Below are positions 38,005 to 46,071 of a stretch of 64,000 nucleotides of DNA, piece by piece. The position numbers and the translations under genes are program-made. Under the pieces are notes generated by a model. That model was not told the DNA's origin. It did not search any database and saw only the letters and a list, made by a program, of their open reading frames with translations. The stretch's first letter is position 1; each line of letters opens with the position of its first letter. The DNA lies in assembly GCA_044336205.1 (NCBI GenBank), contig CP172318.1, forward strand, positions 372,001 to 436,000, written 5' to 3'. Origin of the DNA: Ruoffia sp044336205. Lineage in GTDB: Bacteria; Bacillota; Bacilli; Lactobacillales; Aerococcaceae.

Positions 38005-39273
38005 TTATCCAAAGCTATTCCAAGCGGCATATTGTCCGGCAATAGTTCCAGTGACAAAGGCAGCTGTAATATTATAGCCTCCAGTATAACCATTAATATC
38101 AAGAAGTTCACCACAGAAGTAAAGTCCGTTCATTAATTTTGATTCCATGGTCTTTGGATCAACTTCTTTAGTTGACACGCCACCACCCGTCACGAAGCCT
38201 TTCTCAATCGGTTGTGAGCCGTGGGCGGTTAATGGGAATGTTTTAACCATAGTCCATAAGGCTTCCACTTCGCTGTGGATGAGTTGTTTATAAGCTTTAG
38301 TTCCGTCAATAGTAGCTAATGAACAAACGACTTCAGCCATTCGTTCTGGCATCCATTGTTTCAAGATATTCGTCGTTTGACGGTCGCGCGACTCTTCCGC
38401 AACAGCTTGTAGTTGCTCAACCGTCTCATTAGGGATAAGGTCAATCGACAAATGACAGATGTCTTCGCCCGTTGCGTGTAAGTATTGGTTAACATGACCG
38501 CTACATCTTAATATAGCAGGACCCGAATAACCAAAATGAGTAAAAATCATATCCATTTGGTGGTGGACAATGGGCTTTTGTCCAACCTCGCCGTTCCAAA
38601 CGGTGACGTTCACATCACGTAAAGAGACGCCGCGCAGTAACTTCTCAGTAATGATACGATCATCTGAAAGTAAAGGGGCTTCGGTAGGGTAGAGCCGTTC
38701 AATGGTATGTCCTGCTGATTTTGCCCAAGCATAGGCGTCGCCGGTAGCACCGGTTTTGGGATAAGCGCGTCCTCCGGAAGCAAGGATTATTGATTTGGCT
38801 GTAATCGTTTGGCCGGATGCTGTTTGGATTGCTTGAACTTGTTTGGCTTGTCGGTCATAGATGAGCGATTCAACGGATTCTTTCATCATAATAGTCACAT
38901 CTAAGGCTTCAATCTTGTCGACTAAAGTATCTAAGATCGTGCGAGCTCGGTCTGTGACAGGGAACATGCGACCGTGGTCTTCTTCTTTTAATTCAACACC
39001 TGCGTCTTCGAAGAAATGGATAATATCTTCTTGGTCGAATTGGTTTAAAGCACTGTATAAGAATTTTCCATTACCTGGGATGTGTGTAATTAAGTCTTCC
39101 CGTGTTGTACGGTTGGTTACGTTACATCGGCCACCCCCAGACAGGAGCAGCTTGCGACCTAATTTAGGGTTCTTCTCGATCAATAAGGTCCGTGCACCTT
39201 GGCTAGCCGCATTAATTGTCGCCATAAGTCCGCTAGAACCTCCACCAACGACAATCACATCATAATCAGTCAT
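38005..39273 (-). CDS. FAD-dependent oxidoreductase of the HI0933/YhiN (BaiN-like) family
   Basis: A 422-residue flavoprotein. FAD binding is shown by DVIVVGGGSSGLMATINAA near the start and GGGRCNVTN near residue 46. SIILASGGRAYPKTGATGDAY and the C-terminal GYTGGYNITAAFVTG stretch are typical of this family, which is often annotated as aminoacetone oxidase or NAD(P)/FAD-dependent oxidoreductase. The substrate is unknown. It is followed by the paired terminators and preceded by the niacin transporter gene on the same strand. Confidence 0.88.
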   Translation of the reverse strand: MTDYDVIVVGGGSSGLMATINAASQGARTLLIEKNPKLGRKLLLSGGGRCNVTNRTTREDLITHIPGNGKFLYSALNQFDQEDIIHFFEDAGVELKEEDHGRMFPVTDRARTILDTLVDKIEALDVTIMMKESVESLIYDRQAKQVQAIQTASGQTITAKSIILASGGRAYPKTGATGDAYAWAKSAGHTIERLYPTEAPLLSDDRIITEKLLRGVSLRDVNVTVWNGEVGQKPIVHHQMDMIFTHFGYSGPAILRCSGHVNQYLHATGEDICHLSIDLIPNETVEQLQAVAEESRDRQTTNILKQWMPERMAEVVCSLATIDGTKAYKQLIHSEVEALWTMVKTFPLTAHGSQPIEKGFVTGGGVSTKEVDPKTMESKLMNGLYFCGELLDINGYTGGYNITAAFVTGTIAGQYAAWNSFG

Positions 39274-39341
39274 TTTTCCACCTACTTCTTTTTAATCAGA
39301 GTTATTATATCAATAGATGGCTAGAGTTAAAAGAAAATCAT

Positions 39342-39896
39342 TTATAATTCAATTTGAGCGAATTTAACGCGAGCACGATTATCAAGGGCTTTGGTGAATT
39401 GATAACTTAATTCAAAATCCACCATCCCATGAATGACCGACCCAATTCCTACGAATACGACTAACAAAGTGAATAGATCCATGGTGAATGGTGTACCAAG
39501 ACCAACAAATAGGTAAACAACGACCACTTCCGCTAAGGCGTGGATTAAGTTCACAAGTAATGAGAATAAAAAACGAGAAGAGGTCTTAACTAGAGCAGTA
39601 CGGTGGTGCTGTAAGTAATAAGCCCCAATTGTCGCAAAAATAACATGTGTCAAAGCACGAAAAACAATGATAATGGGAACACCAGAGACAAAGAAGCCAA
39701 CCGTGGAACCTAAGGCTACAATGGCAGCGACCGCGGGCGATCTGAACATGGCCATCATCGTTGGAACATGGCTAGCTAAAGTATAGGATGCCGGTCCGAT
39801 TACTAATTTAATTGGCATAATTAAAGGGATTAATATCGCTAAAGCTGTTAATAAGCTTGTTAATACCATATTTCGAGTGGAACTTTGTTGTGTCAT
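39342..39896 (-). CDS. niaX: ECF-type niacin transporter S-component, NiaX-like
   Basis: A 184-residue integral membrane protein with about five hydrophobic segments. ASHVPTMMAMFRSPAVAAIVALGSTVGFF and IIIVFRALTHVIFATIGAYY match the NiaX substrate-binding component of energy-coupling-factor transporters, which use a shared ATPase module encoded elsewhere. A NiaR-type regulator lies 1.5 kb away. Its promoter overlaps a perfect GTGTC/GACAC palindrome, consistent with repression by nicotinic-acid-bound NiaR. Niacin specificity is inferred from similarity and this context. Confidence 0.78.
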   Translation of the reverse strand: MTQQSSTRNMVLTSLLTALAILIPLIMPIKLVIGPASYTLASHVPTMMAMFRSPAVAAIVALGSTVGFFVSGVPIIIVFRALTHVIFATIGAYYLQHHRTALVKTSSRFLFSLLVNLIHALAEVVVVYLFVGLGTPFTMDLFTLLVVFVGIGSVIHGMVDFELSYQFTKALDNRARVKFAQIEL

Positions 39897-39933
39897 AATA
39901 AGAAACTCCTTTGATTTATATAATTTTTTAATT

Positions 39934-39968
39934 AGTATAGCGAACTAATGCGACATGTGTCAAGACAC
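39934..39968 (-). promoter_or_regulatory. niaX promoter with overlapping candidate NiaR operator
   Basis: On the minus strand, TTGACA (39963-39958), 18 bases, then TATACT (39939-39934). The perfect palindrome GTGTCAAGACAC (39957-39968) covers the -35 box. An operator here would block RNA polymerase directly. NiaR is encoded nearby at 41447-41977. Confidence 0.7.
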
Positions 39969-40076
39969 TTGGGTTGAATCTGGGGTTTCGCGATGATACT
40001 CAAAATTTTATTTGAACATCATGCTTTATTATTCACCCTAAGAGGGGTATAATAGTCTTAAGAAGGAGTGAAGAAT

Positions 40077-40487
40077 ATGGCGCAACTAAAGTATGAACCT
40101 TTAACAGAACCCATTCTAACTTGTGAAAAAGTCTTTGAAGTTCAGAAAATTTACTCTCAAAAACAACTCCAAAAAAGTTATGATCGTAGCTCCATTGGTC
40201 GTGGCGCCATTGGTCATGTCATCTCACTAGATGATGAGCAAATTATCTTACTAAACCAAGATGAGCCGAGCGACAATCCAACAGTGATTCAACATCTCTT
40301 AGAGGACTTGCAGTTTGAATTAGCTAAGTTAGTTAAGCAAGAACCAACGCTACGTCTATTAGACCGCCAAGAGAAAATGGTGAGTAAATACCATCGGATC
40401 ATTCAAGCGATTCTAGCATTACCAGAAGATAAAGAACTCGATGAAGAAGAAGAACGCGATTTAATCGCGGAAAAACTTTCTTGTTAA
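40077..40487 (+). CDS. Unknown cytoplasmic protein, paralogue 1 of a tandem pair
   Basis: About 136 residues, soluble and charged, no known motif. It shares with the next gene a central block, GHVISLDDEQIILLNQDEP, then HLLEDLQFELAKL and a C-terminal AILALPED. The start region (LKYEPLTEP) and tail (acidic DEEEERDL) differ. ATG 40077 follows AAGGAG at 40063-40068. Function is unknown; the tandem arrangement indicates gene duplication and perhaps a heteromeric product. Confidence 0.75.
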   Translation: MAQLKYEPLTEPILTCEKVFEVQKIYSQKQLQKSYDRSSIGRGAIGHVISLDDEQIILLNQDEPSDNPTVIQHLLEDLQFELAKLVKQEPTLRLLDRQEKMVSKYHRIIQAILALPEDKELDEEEERDLIAEKLSC

Positions 40488-40511
40488 TTATTATGTAGAA
40501 AAGAGGCAACC

Positions 40512-40916
40512 ATGGGACAATTATTTTACGAAGGACAAGCTGTTTCGAATTTGGCTTGTGAGATGGGCTTTCAAAGACGTGAAGTGACTTCCAAAGAAGC
40601 GCTCCAAGCTTATTATAATCAAATTTCCAGACATCCACGAGCGGTCGGTCATGTGTTGAGTTTAAACGGCCAACAAGTGATGTTGATGATTGAAGATGAG
40701 CCGAAGGACTATCCACCAGTTGTTCAACATCTCTTAGAGGACTTACAAAGAGAATTAACCAACCAATTAAAGTACGAGCCAACCATCTCAGCAACCAAAC
40801 GCAAGCAGCGAATTATCAATACTTACTCGAACATGATTGATGCGATTGAAGCACTGCCTGAAGATAATGGTGAAGTACCAATCAAAGACATCGAATTAGA
40901 AAGTGTCAATGATTAA
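40512..40916 (+). CDS. Unknown cytoplasmic protein, paralogue 2 of a tandem pair
   Basis: 134 residues, starting 24 bases after the first paralogue, so probably on one transcript. It keeps GHVLSLNGQQVMLMIEDEP, QHLLEDLQRELTN and IEALPED in the same order. The N-terminal parts differ more than the core, suggesting divergence of function. No motif is recognised. GAGGCAACC upstream gives a modest ribosome binding site. Confidence 0.75.
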   Translation: MGQLFYEGQAVSNLACEMGFQRREVTSKEALQAYYNQISRHPRAVGHVLSLNGQQVMLMIEDEPKDYPPVVQHLLEDLQRELTNQLKYEPTISATKRKQRIINTYSNMIDAIEALPEDNGEVPIKDIELESVND

Positions 40917-41042
40917 TCACTCATAATAATATGAGTAACGGTACAGTCAAAAAACGAGGTCCAGGCTGACTGACTTTGTTAATATGGCTTTACGAATTAC
41001 GTCGCAATCTCACCAAGGGAAGTAGATAGGGCAGGGGACAAG

Positions 41043-41276
41043 GTGGCTGACATAAAGCATCCGATGGCGGGCGGTATTAAGCTTCGTTCAAAGCGCGAAA
41101 GAAAAAGCACTGCCAACCTGCATGATGTCTTAGAAGATACAGAATGGATAGCTGAGGAGTTGCTTACGCTTACAGCCAGGATACATGAAGAAGTAGTAGA
41201 GACTGTTAAGATTTTGCTGAAGGCTGGGGGCAAGATTACTTTACCTACTGAAAGAAAGCTAAGCAAAGCCCAATAA
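41043..41276 (+). CDS. Possible small protein of 77 residues
   Basis: A short frame beginning GTG 41043, with a charged, helical composition (ELLTLTARIHEEVVETVKILLKAGG) that looks more like coding sequence than chance. The ribosome binding site is poor and no homologue comes to mind, so it may be a fragment of a lost gene. The rest of the 40917-41410 gap shows nothing else. Confidence 0.35.
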   Translation: MADIKHPMAGGIKLRSKRERKSTANLHDVLEDTEWIAEELLTLTARIHEEVVETVKILLKAGGKITLPTERKLSKAQ

Positions 41277-41410
41277 GACAGTCAGTAAAGTTGGCGGACT
41301 TAGCCCATAACTCTAATCAATCAAGGCTAAAAGAACTCGCAATTTAAGATAACGAGCGATTACAAAAGTATAAAAAAGTGAAAGCTTTTCTACAAACGAA
41401 AACATAACTA

Positions 41411-41445
41411 AAAGGGGTACGATATTATTTATCGTACCCCTTTAA
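41411..41445. terminator. Terminator of the NiaR gene (possibly bidirectional)
   Basis: AAAGGGGTACGATA pairs with TATCGTACCCCTTT around about five bases. A and T runs flank the stem. Confidence 0.85.
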
Positions 41446-41446
41446 C

Positions 41447-41977
41447 TTAATCTTCAAGAAGAAGAATATTTTCTTTTGCAAGAGCGTCTTTAATGGCATT
41501 GAATTCTTTCAGCGAAGGTGTCGTGATCGTATGGGTATGGATGCCATTTGTTAGTGAGCTTAACATTTCACCTTCATATTCAGCCATTTGTTGGAGGAAT
41601 TGATGGACGTCTTGTTTGGATTGGATTTGTAGGGAGGCCTTTAAGATGCCATAGACAGGGTGTTCCACTTCCACATCTTCGACAATCCCATTCAATTCGG
41701 TAATAATAGATAGTTCTGTACCCGCTTGTTGGGCGTCGTGGTAACAAGCAATTTTGCCACGGTATCTGCCTTGAGATTTTGATGATGCTTGGGTGGCTAA
41801 GATGTAACCTTGGTTCGTTGCAATGATTTCAATATTTTGTGCGCGTAAAAGAGCAATATCTCCAACGATCACTTGTCGGCTGACACTGAATTGGTCCGCA
41901 AAGTCGGTAGCTTTTATTGGTGAACTGGCTTGTTCAAGTAAAGTTAGAATATGACTTCGTCTGTCGCTAGCTTTCAT
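41447..41977 (-). CDS. niaR: NiaR-type niacin-responsive repressor (HTH and 3H domain)
   Basis: A 176-residue regulator. Residues 1-60 are a helix-turn-helix (IKATDFADQFSVSRQVIVGDIALLR). Residues 75-170 are a 3H domain with its three histidine sites in ACYHDAQQ, VEHPVYG and GIHTHTI. NiaR binds nicotinic acid and represses niacin uptake and NAD synthesis genes. The likely local target is niaX, whose promoter carries a matching type of palindrome. The gene is divergent from the rplM leader. Confidence 0.9.
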   Translation of the reverse strand: MKASDRRSHILTLLEQASSPIKATDFADQFSVSRQVIVGDIALLRAQNIEIIATNQGYILATQASSKSQGRYRGKIACYHDAQQAGTELSIITELNGIVEDVEVEHPVYGILKASLQIQSKQDVHQFLQQMAEYEGEMLSSLTNGIHTHTITTPSLKEFNAIKDALAKENILLLED

Positions 41978-42059
41978 TCCATGCCTCCATCTTCTAAGAA
42001 TTGTTGGTTATAGTATATCACAGAGTAAAAAATAATTCGAAAAAAGTTACAAAGATAGC

Positions 42060-42089
42060 TTGACGAGATACTAGTTTTAATAGTACAAT
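42060..42089 (+). promoter_or_regulatory. Promoter of the rplM-rpsI operon
   Basis: TTGACG (42060-42065), 18 bases, TACAAT (42084-42089), followed by the L13-type leader. Confidence 0.75.
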
Positions 42090-42100
42090 AACTGACGGTA

Positions 42101-42149
42101 TTGTTTACCCCACTAGAGAGCCCCGGAAACTCAATAGTAATGTAAACAA
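42101..42149 (+). ncRNA. L13-leader-like structured mRNA leader
   Basis: TTGTTTAC (42101-42108) pairs exactly with GTAAACAA (42142-42149), enclosing CCCC and GCCCCGG segments. The place just before rplM fits the Firmicutes L13 leader, thought to allow autoregulation by L13 binding. The assignment rests on position and stem. Confidence 0.65.
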
Positions 42150-42176
42150 CTAGATTTATAAATGGAGGAAAATAAC

Positions 42177-42620
42177 GTGCGTCAAACATATATGGCTAAG
42201 AAAAATGAAGTTGAACGCAACTGGGTAGTTGTAGATGCGACTGATATTCCATTAGGTCGTCTTTCAACAGTAGTAGCGTCAATCTTACGTGGTAAAAACA
42301 AACCAACATTCACACCTCACGTTGATACTGGGGATTTCGTAATCGTAATCAATGCAGAGAAAGTTGCTTTAACAGGTAAGAAAGTAACAGACAAAATGTA
42401 TCACCGTCACACAGGTCACCCAGGTGGATTAAAATCTACAACTGCTGGTGATATGCGTGAGAACAAACCTGAGCGTTTAATCGAATTATCTGTAAAAGGT
42501 ATGATTCCTGATACTCGTTTAGGTCGCAAACAATTAACAAAATTACATGTCTATCGTGGAGCTGAGCATAATCACGCTGCTCAACAACCAGAAGTTCTAG
42601 ACATTACAAATTTAATATAA
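42177..42620 (+). CDS. rplM: 50S ribosomal protein L13
   Basis: 147 residues, normal length. MRQTYMAKKNEVERNWVVVDA at the start and GKKVTDKMYHRHTGHPGG and MIPDTRLGRKQLTKLHVYRGAEH later are L13 signatures. GTG 42177 is chosen because GGAGG at 42164-42168 has the right spacing. Assembles early into the large ribosomal subunit. Cotranscribed with rpsI, 16 bases downstream. Confidence 0.97.
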   Translation: MRQTYMAKKNEVERNWVVVDATDIPLGRLSTVVASILRGKNKPTFTPHVDTGDFVIVINAEKVALTGKKVTDKMYHRHTGHPGGLKSTTAGDMRENKPERLIELSVKGMIPDTRLGRKQLTKLHVYRGAEHNHAAQQPEVLDITNLI

Positions 42621-42636
42621 GGAGGGAAATTAATTC

Positions 42637-43029
42637 ATGGCTAAAGCACAATATTTAGGTACAGGTCGTCGTAAAAACGCAATAGCTCGTGTCCGTTTAG
42701 TGCCAGGAACTGGTGTATTCAACATTAACAACAAATCACTTGAAGAATACATCCCATTCCCTCACTTACACGAAGTTATGAAACAACCTTTCGCGGTAAC
42801 TGAAACATTAGGTACATACGATGTATTAGTTAACGTTAACGGTGGTGGAGTTTCAGGTCAAGCAGGAGCAATCCGTCACGGTATTGCGCGTGCATTATTA
42901 AATGTAGATCCTGACTTCCGTCCATCATTAAAATCAGCTGGATTACTTACTCGTGACCCTCGTATGGTTGAGCGTAAGAAACCAGGTCGTAAGAAAGCTC
43001 GTAAGAGTTCACAATTCTCAAAACGTTAA
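42637..43029 (+). CDS. rpsI: 30S ribosomal protein S9
   Basis: 130 residues. It starts AQYLGTGRRKNAIARVRL and ends with the basic KKPGRKKARKSSQFSKR tail that reaches the P-site tRNA. ATG 42637 follows AGGAGGG. Second gene of the conserved L13-S9 operon. Confidence 0.98.
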   Translation: MAKAQYLGTGRRKNAIARVRLVPGTGVFNINNKSLEEYIPFPHLHEVMKQPFAVTETLGTYDVLVNVNGGGVSGQAGAIRHGIARALLNVDPDFRPSLKSAGLLTRDPRMVERKKPGRKKARKSSQFSKR

Positions 43030-43052
43030 TCGTTGTTATATCAACGTTTCAA

Positions 43053-43085
43053 GCGCTCTCTGTTATGGCAGAGGGTGTTTTTTGT
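43053..43085 (+). terminator. Terminator of the rplM-rpsI operon
   Basis: CTCTCTG pairs with GCAGAGGG around about four bases and is followed by a T run. Confidence 0.8.
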
Positions 43086-43105
43086 ATGTCTATTAAAATC
43101 GCTTC

Positions 43106-43215
43106 GAAAACCTAAATTTTTAATTATAGTGGTACCGCCTTTCGCTTCGTGGAAGCTACAGGCTCGGCTGACTACTCATTCCGTTCTTGGCACTATAATA
43201 AAAATTTGGGTTTTC
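43106..43215. repeat. Terminal-inverted-repeat element, 110 bp (MITE-like)
   Basis: GAAAACCTAAATTTTTAAT and the end rich in AAAATTTGGGTTTTC form long inverted ends (about 24 paired bases) that also contain ATTATAGTG/CACTATAAT. The centre has CGGCTGACTACT, like CAGCTGTCTGCT in the elements at 45032 and 47420. All three share inner ATTATA-TGG and CACTATAAT. It encodes no protein and lies right after an operon terminator. Confidence 0.75.
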
Positions 43216-43282
43216 TCCGTTTTGAGGGAATCATGATTATGAAGCTTTTTGGTGGATGACGTTGCTAGGAAGATTGGAAATT

Positions 43283-43702
43283 GAAAGTTCCGGTTAGAGC
43301 AGGTAAAGCGGAACAATGGTTTTTGAAAGTTCCGGTTAGAGTGAGTAAAGCGGAACAATGAGTTTTGAAAGTTCCGGTTAGAGCGGGTAAAGCGGAACAA
43401 TGGTTTTTGAAAGTTCCGGGTAGAGTGAGTAAATCGGAACAATGATCTTTGAAAGTTCCGGTTAGAGCGGGTAAAGCGGAACAATGGTTTTTGAAAGTTC
43501 CGGGTAGAGTGAGTAAATCGGAACAATGATCTTTGAAAGTTCCGATTAGAGCGGGTAAATCGGAACAATGAGTTTTGAAAGTTCCGGTTAGAGCAGGTAA
43601 ATCGGAACAATGGTTTTTGAAAGTTCCGGTTAGAGCGGGTAAATCGGAACAATGATCTTTGAAAGTTCCGGTTAGAGTGAGTAAAGCGGAACAATGGGCC
43701 TA
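43283..43702. repeat. Tandem array of 42-bp dyad units (GTTCCG/CGGAAC family), 10 copies
   Basis: Ten units step by exactly 42 bases from 43283. Each has GTTCCGGTT facing AAGCGGAAC (nine-base arms with one mismatch) around ten bases, making a 28-base dyad and a 14-base linker (AATGGTTTTTGAAA or AATGATCTTTGAAA). Some units change GGTT to GGGT, or AAGCGG to AATCGG. The remaining part of this gap (43703-43820) shows no clear feature. Confidence 0.95.
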
Positions 43703-43820
43703 AAAAAATCTTTAATACATAATCCATAAAAAAATTATCCTTCTTTGGTATACTTATTGGAGAAGGAGTCATGGTTTTATGGAGTAGTAGGGGAACTGTT
43801 TTTTATCATCTAAGAATGGG

Positions 43821-44083
43821 ATGAAACTGATGATAATTAAAGAGCTGAATGATTTGGCTTTAGATAATCGACAATATTTTTATTAGATATGTCGATTGTT
43901 GGGGATGTCTTGATTGAGGTGTGCTATCCTTTGCGAGTCAACTACGATATTTTTGGGAATACCGACAATTATGTGCACATCCATATTTTTCTTGATATAG
44001 CTGAAAAGCATGATGATTGGAGAAATAGGATATTGAATTATTTAGAAGAGAATTATATTTTTAGAAAGGGAGAATTTTATTGA
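43821..44083 (+). pseudogene. Frameshifted small unknown gene before the lipoprotein
   Basis: A frame from ATG 43821 (or 43830) begins MIIKELNDLALDNRQY and stops at TAG near 43885. Adding one T to the T5 run at 43877-43881 joins it to a frame that runs to 44083 (DMSIVGDVLIEVCYPL ... HIHIFLDIAEKHDDWRN). The repaired product would have about 84-87 residues. It ends four bases into the lipoprotein start, so it was probably in the same operon. No family recognised. Confidence 0.55.
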
Positions 44084-45009
44084 GAAAATTAATGGCGCTA
44101 ATCATTTTCTCGCTCTTTCTCGTTGCTTGCGAGAGTTCGAATTCTGAGTCGACTAAACTTGAAAGTGTTAGTCAAGAGGAGTCGTCAATGAATGAAGAAG
44201 TCGTCGTTGAGATACCTGAATTGTCGCAAGATTATAGTGTTTACGAGGATATGGATCATTTGATTCAAAGTGTAATTAGCGAATATGAATTGAATCCGGC
44301 TGCGGTGTCAGTGGCTTTCTATAATTATCAAACGGGAGAAGAGTACTTATTAAATGAACGAGAAACTATTCAAGCAGGAAGTACAATAAAAGTAGGCTTG
44401 GCTCGTTTGTACATGGATTTAATTAGTGATGGGCAACTGACTTTACAATCTGAGCTACCCTATTCAGAATTTTTATATGAGGATGGGGCAGGTCCTGTAA
44501 CTAATGGCGAGAAGAAGGCAGCTTATCCAATCTATGAGTTATTTTATCATTCTTTATCCAAATCAGACAATACGGCGTTCAATATTTTATTCTATTATTA
44601 TCAACAAAATTATGGAAATGTCTACCAAGCTTTGCGTGATATGAGTGGCTTGGAGTTTGATACAGCGGATGATTCGTTAGTAGGTACGGCTGATGCGCAT
44701 ATGTTATTGAATATATTGAAACCCATTGGTTCTGAAAGCAAGTACAGTTATATACTAACCGCATTAAGTGGAAACGAGAATGCCGAATATTTTAAAAAAT
44801 ATGTGCAAGATGGCATGTATACAAAATATGGAAGTATTAATGGCTCGATGCATGATACGGGAATCTACATTGAAGGGGATGAGCCAGTCTATGCCTTGGT
44901 TGTTATGACGAATGGGCAAGGGACGGTCGAAGATTTTCTTGGTATGATGAATTATCGGATCTATGAATGGACTCAATATCAAAATTATCTCGCCGTCACG
45001 AATGGTTGA
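44080..45009 (+). CDS. Class A beta-lactamase-fold serine hydrolase lipoprotein
   Basis: A 309-residue exported lipoprotein: basic start, hydrophobic stretch, and lipobox LVAC with Cys at about residue 17, then a Ser/Glu-rich linker. Residues 60-300 have the serine beta-lactamase / penicillin-binding fold. The SxxK motif is in QAGSTIKVGLARL, and LSKSDNTAFNILF resembles the SDN motif. A KTG-like box is not clear, so it may be a carboxypeptidase-like enzyme rather than a resistance lactamase. TTG 44080 follows AAAGGGAG. Confidence 0.85.
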   Translation: MRKLMALIIFSLFLVACESSNSESTKLESVSQEESSMNEEVVVEIPELSQDYSVYEDMDHLIQSVISEYELNPAAVSVAFYNYQTGEEYLLNERETIQAGSTIKVGLARLYMDLISDGQLTLQSELPYSEFLYEDGAGPVTNGEKKAAYPIYELFYHSLSKSDNTAFNILFYYYQQNYGNVYQALRDMSGLEFDTADDSLVGTADAHMLLNILKPIGSESKYSYILTALSGNENAEYFKKYVQDGMYTKYGSINGSMHDTGIYIEGDEPVYALVVMTNGQGTVEDFLGMMNYRIYEWTQYQNYLAVTNG

Positions 45010-45031
45010 ATGACGTTTTGGGAAATGTCTT

Positions 45032-45178
45032 AGAAAAAACGAAGTGTTGATTATACTGGAATTGACTAGAGTCGAGGACTCTAAACTCAGCTGTCTGCTT
45101 AATCCGTACAAGTAGAAGCTTTATGGACTGATGTGCGCCAGTTTGTTCTTGTCACTATAATCAACACTTCTTTTTTCT
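45032..45178. repeat. Terminal-inverted-repeat element, 147 bp, copy A
   Basis: It starts AGAAAAAACGAAGTGTTGAT and ends with CACTATAAT then CAACACTTCTTTTTTCT, giving inverted ends of about 26 bases with few differences. Nearly identical to 47420-47567. It begins 22 bases after a stop codon and could also terminate transcription. A 43-bp-unit array follows at once. Confidence 0.88.
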
Positions 45179-45221
45179 CGCTTTGGTTTGAGAGGATTTT
45201 GTTATTGTGGATAATAAAAAG

Positions 45222-45690
45222 TCTTAATGTGAAGAATGGCCATGTCAATGTTCATAGTAATTAGGTCTAGTATTAAGAATGGTCATGTCAATGTTCATAG
45301 TAAATAGGTCTAGTGTGAAGAATGGTCATGTCAATGTTCCTAGTAAATGGGTCTAGTATGAAGAATGGTCATGTCAATGTTCATAGTAATTAGGTCTAGT
45401 ATTAAGAATGGCCGCATCAATGTTCCTAGTAAATGGGTCTAGTGTGAAGAATGGCCATGTCACTGTTCATAGTAAGTGGGTCTAGTATGAAGAATGGTCA
45501 TGTCAATGTTCCTAGTAAATGGGTCTAGTGTGAAGAATGGCCATGTCACTGTTCATAGTAAGTGGGTCTAGTATGAAGAATGGTCATGTCAATGTTCATA
45601 GTAATTAGGTCTAGTGTGAAGAATGGCCGCATCAAAGTTCATAGTAAATAGGTCTAGTGTGAAGAATGGTCATGTCAATGTTCACACTAG
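45222..45690. repeat. Tandem array of 43-bp units (GTGAAGAATGG family), about 11 copies
   Basis: Units step by 43 bases (CATGTCAATG at 45241, 45284 and 45327). They read TAGTGTGAAGAATGG, a short middle, CAATGTTCATAGTA, then an AATAGGTC linker. TATGAA facing TTCATA and ATG facing CAATG give an imperfect dyad, related to the 24-kb GTGAACAATGA family. About 380 bases to the next gene are AT-rich, with one terminator. Confidence 0.92.
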
Positions 45691-45708
45691 CTATCTTTTA
45701 TATCACTA

Positions 45709-45753
45709 CATATTAATGAATGCAGATTTTATCTGATCATTAATATGTTTTTT
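45709..45753 (+). terminator. Terminator-like hairpin downstream of the 45-kb array
   Basis: CATATTAATGA (45709-45719) pairs exactly with TCATTAATATG (45737-45747) and is followed by six T. An inner CAGAT/ATCTG stem extends it. Confidence 0.75.
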
Positions 45754-46071
45754 ATGCATATAAATAATAATAATATTTTGTTAATGGATTGTGATTAATT
45801 AATGAACAATTTTAAATTTGAATATAAAAGGAATAGTCTCGTGTCGATGTTATTTGATGTGGGGAATCATTTTATAATAGTTACTTTAATATTTAACTAG
45901 TATTTAATTGACTATAAAACTTTTCTTCTTTTTCAAGGGGTATCAGTTGTGTCGATAAAAAAACGTGTTAAGGTTTACCTACAAATAGATAAGTTGTTGT
46001 TTATTGAGGAGTCATTTTGTTGCTTAGGTAGATTATGTTTTGTTAGAAATATGTTAGAAAGGAAGAGGAAA

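Noticed and set aside
43176..43772. 198-residue minus-strand frame with FRFT.SNRNFQ repeats
   Set aside because: Covers the GTTCCG array and the inverted-repeat element; no ribosome binding site, and the same period effect explains it.
45949..46071. N-terminal extension of the ferric reductase gene
   Set aside because: The extension is basic, lacks a membrane start and has a poor start signal, whereas ATG 46072 has AAGGAAGAGG and a normal first membrane segment.
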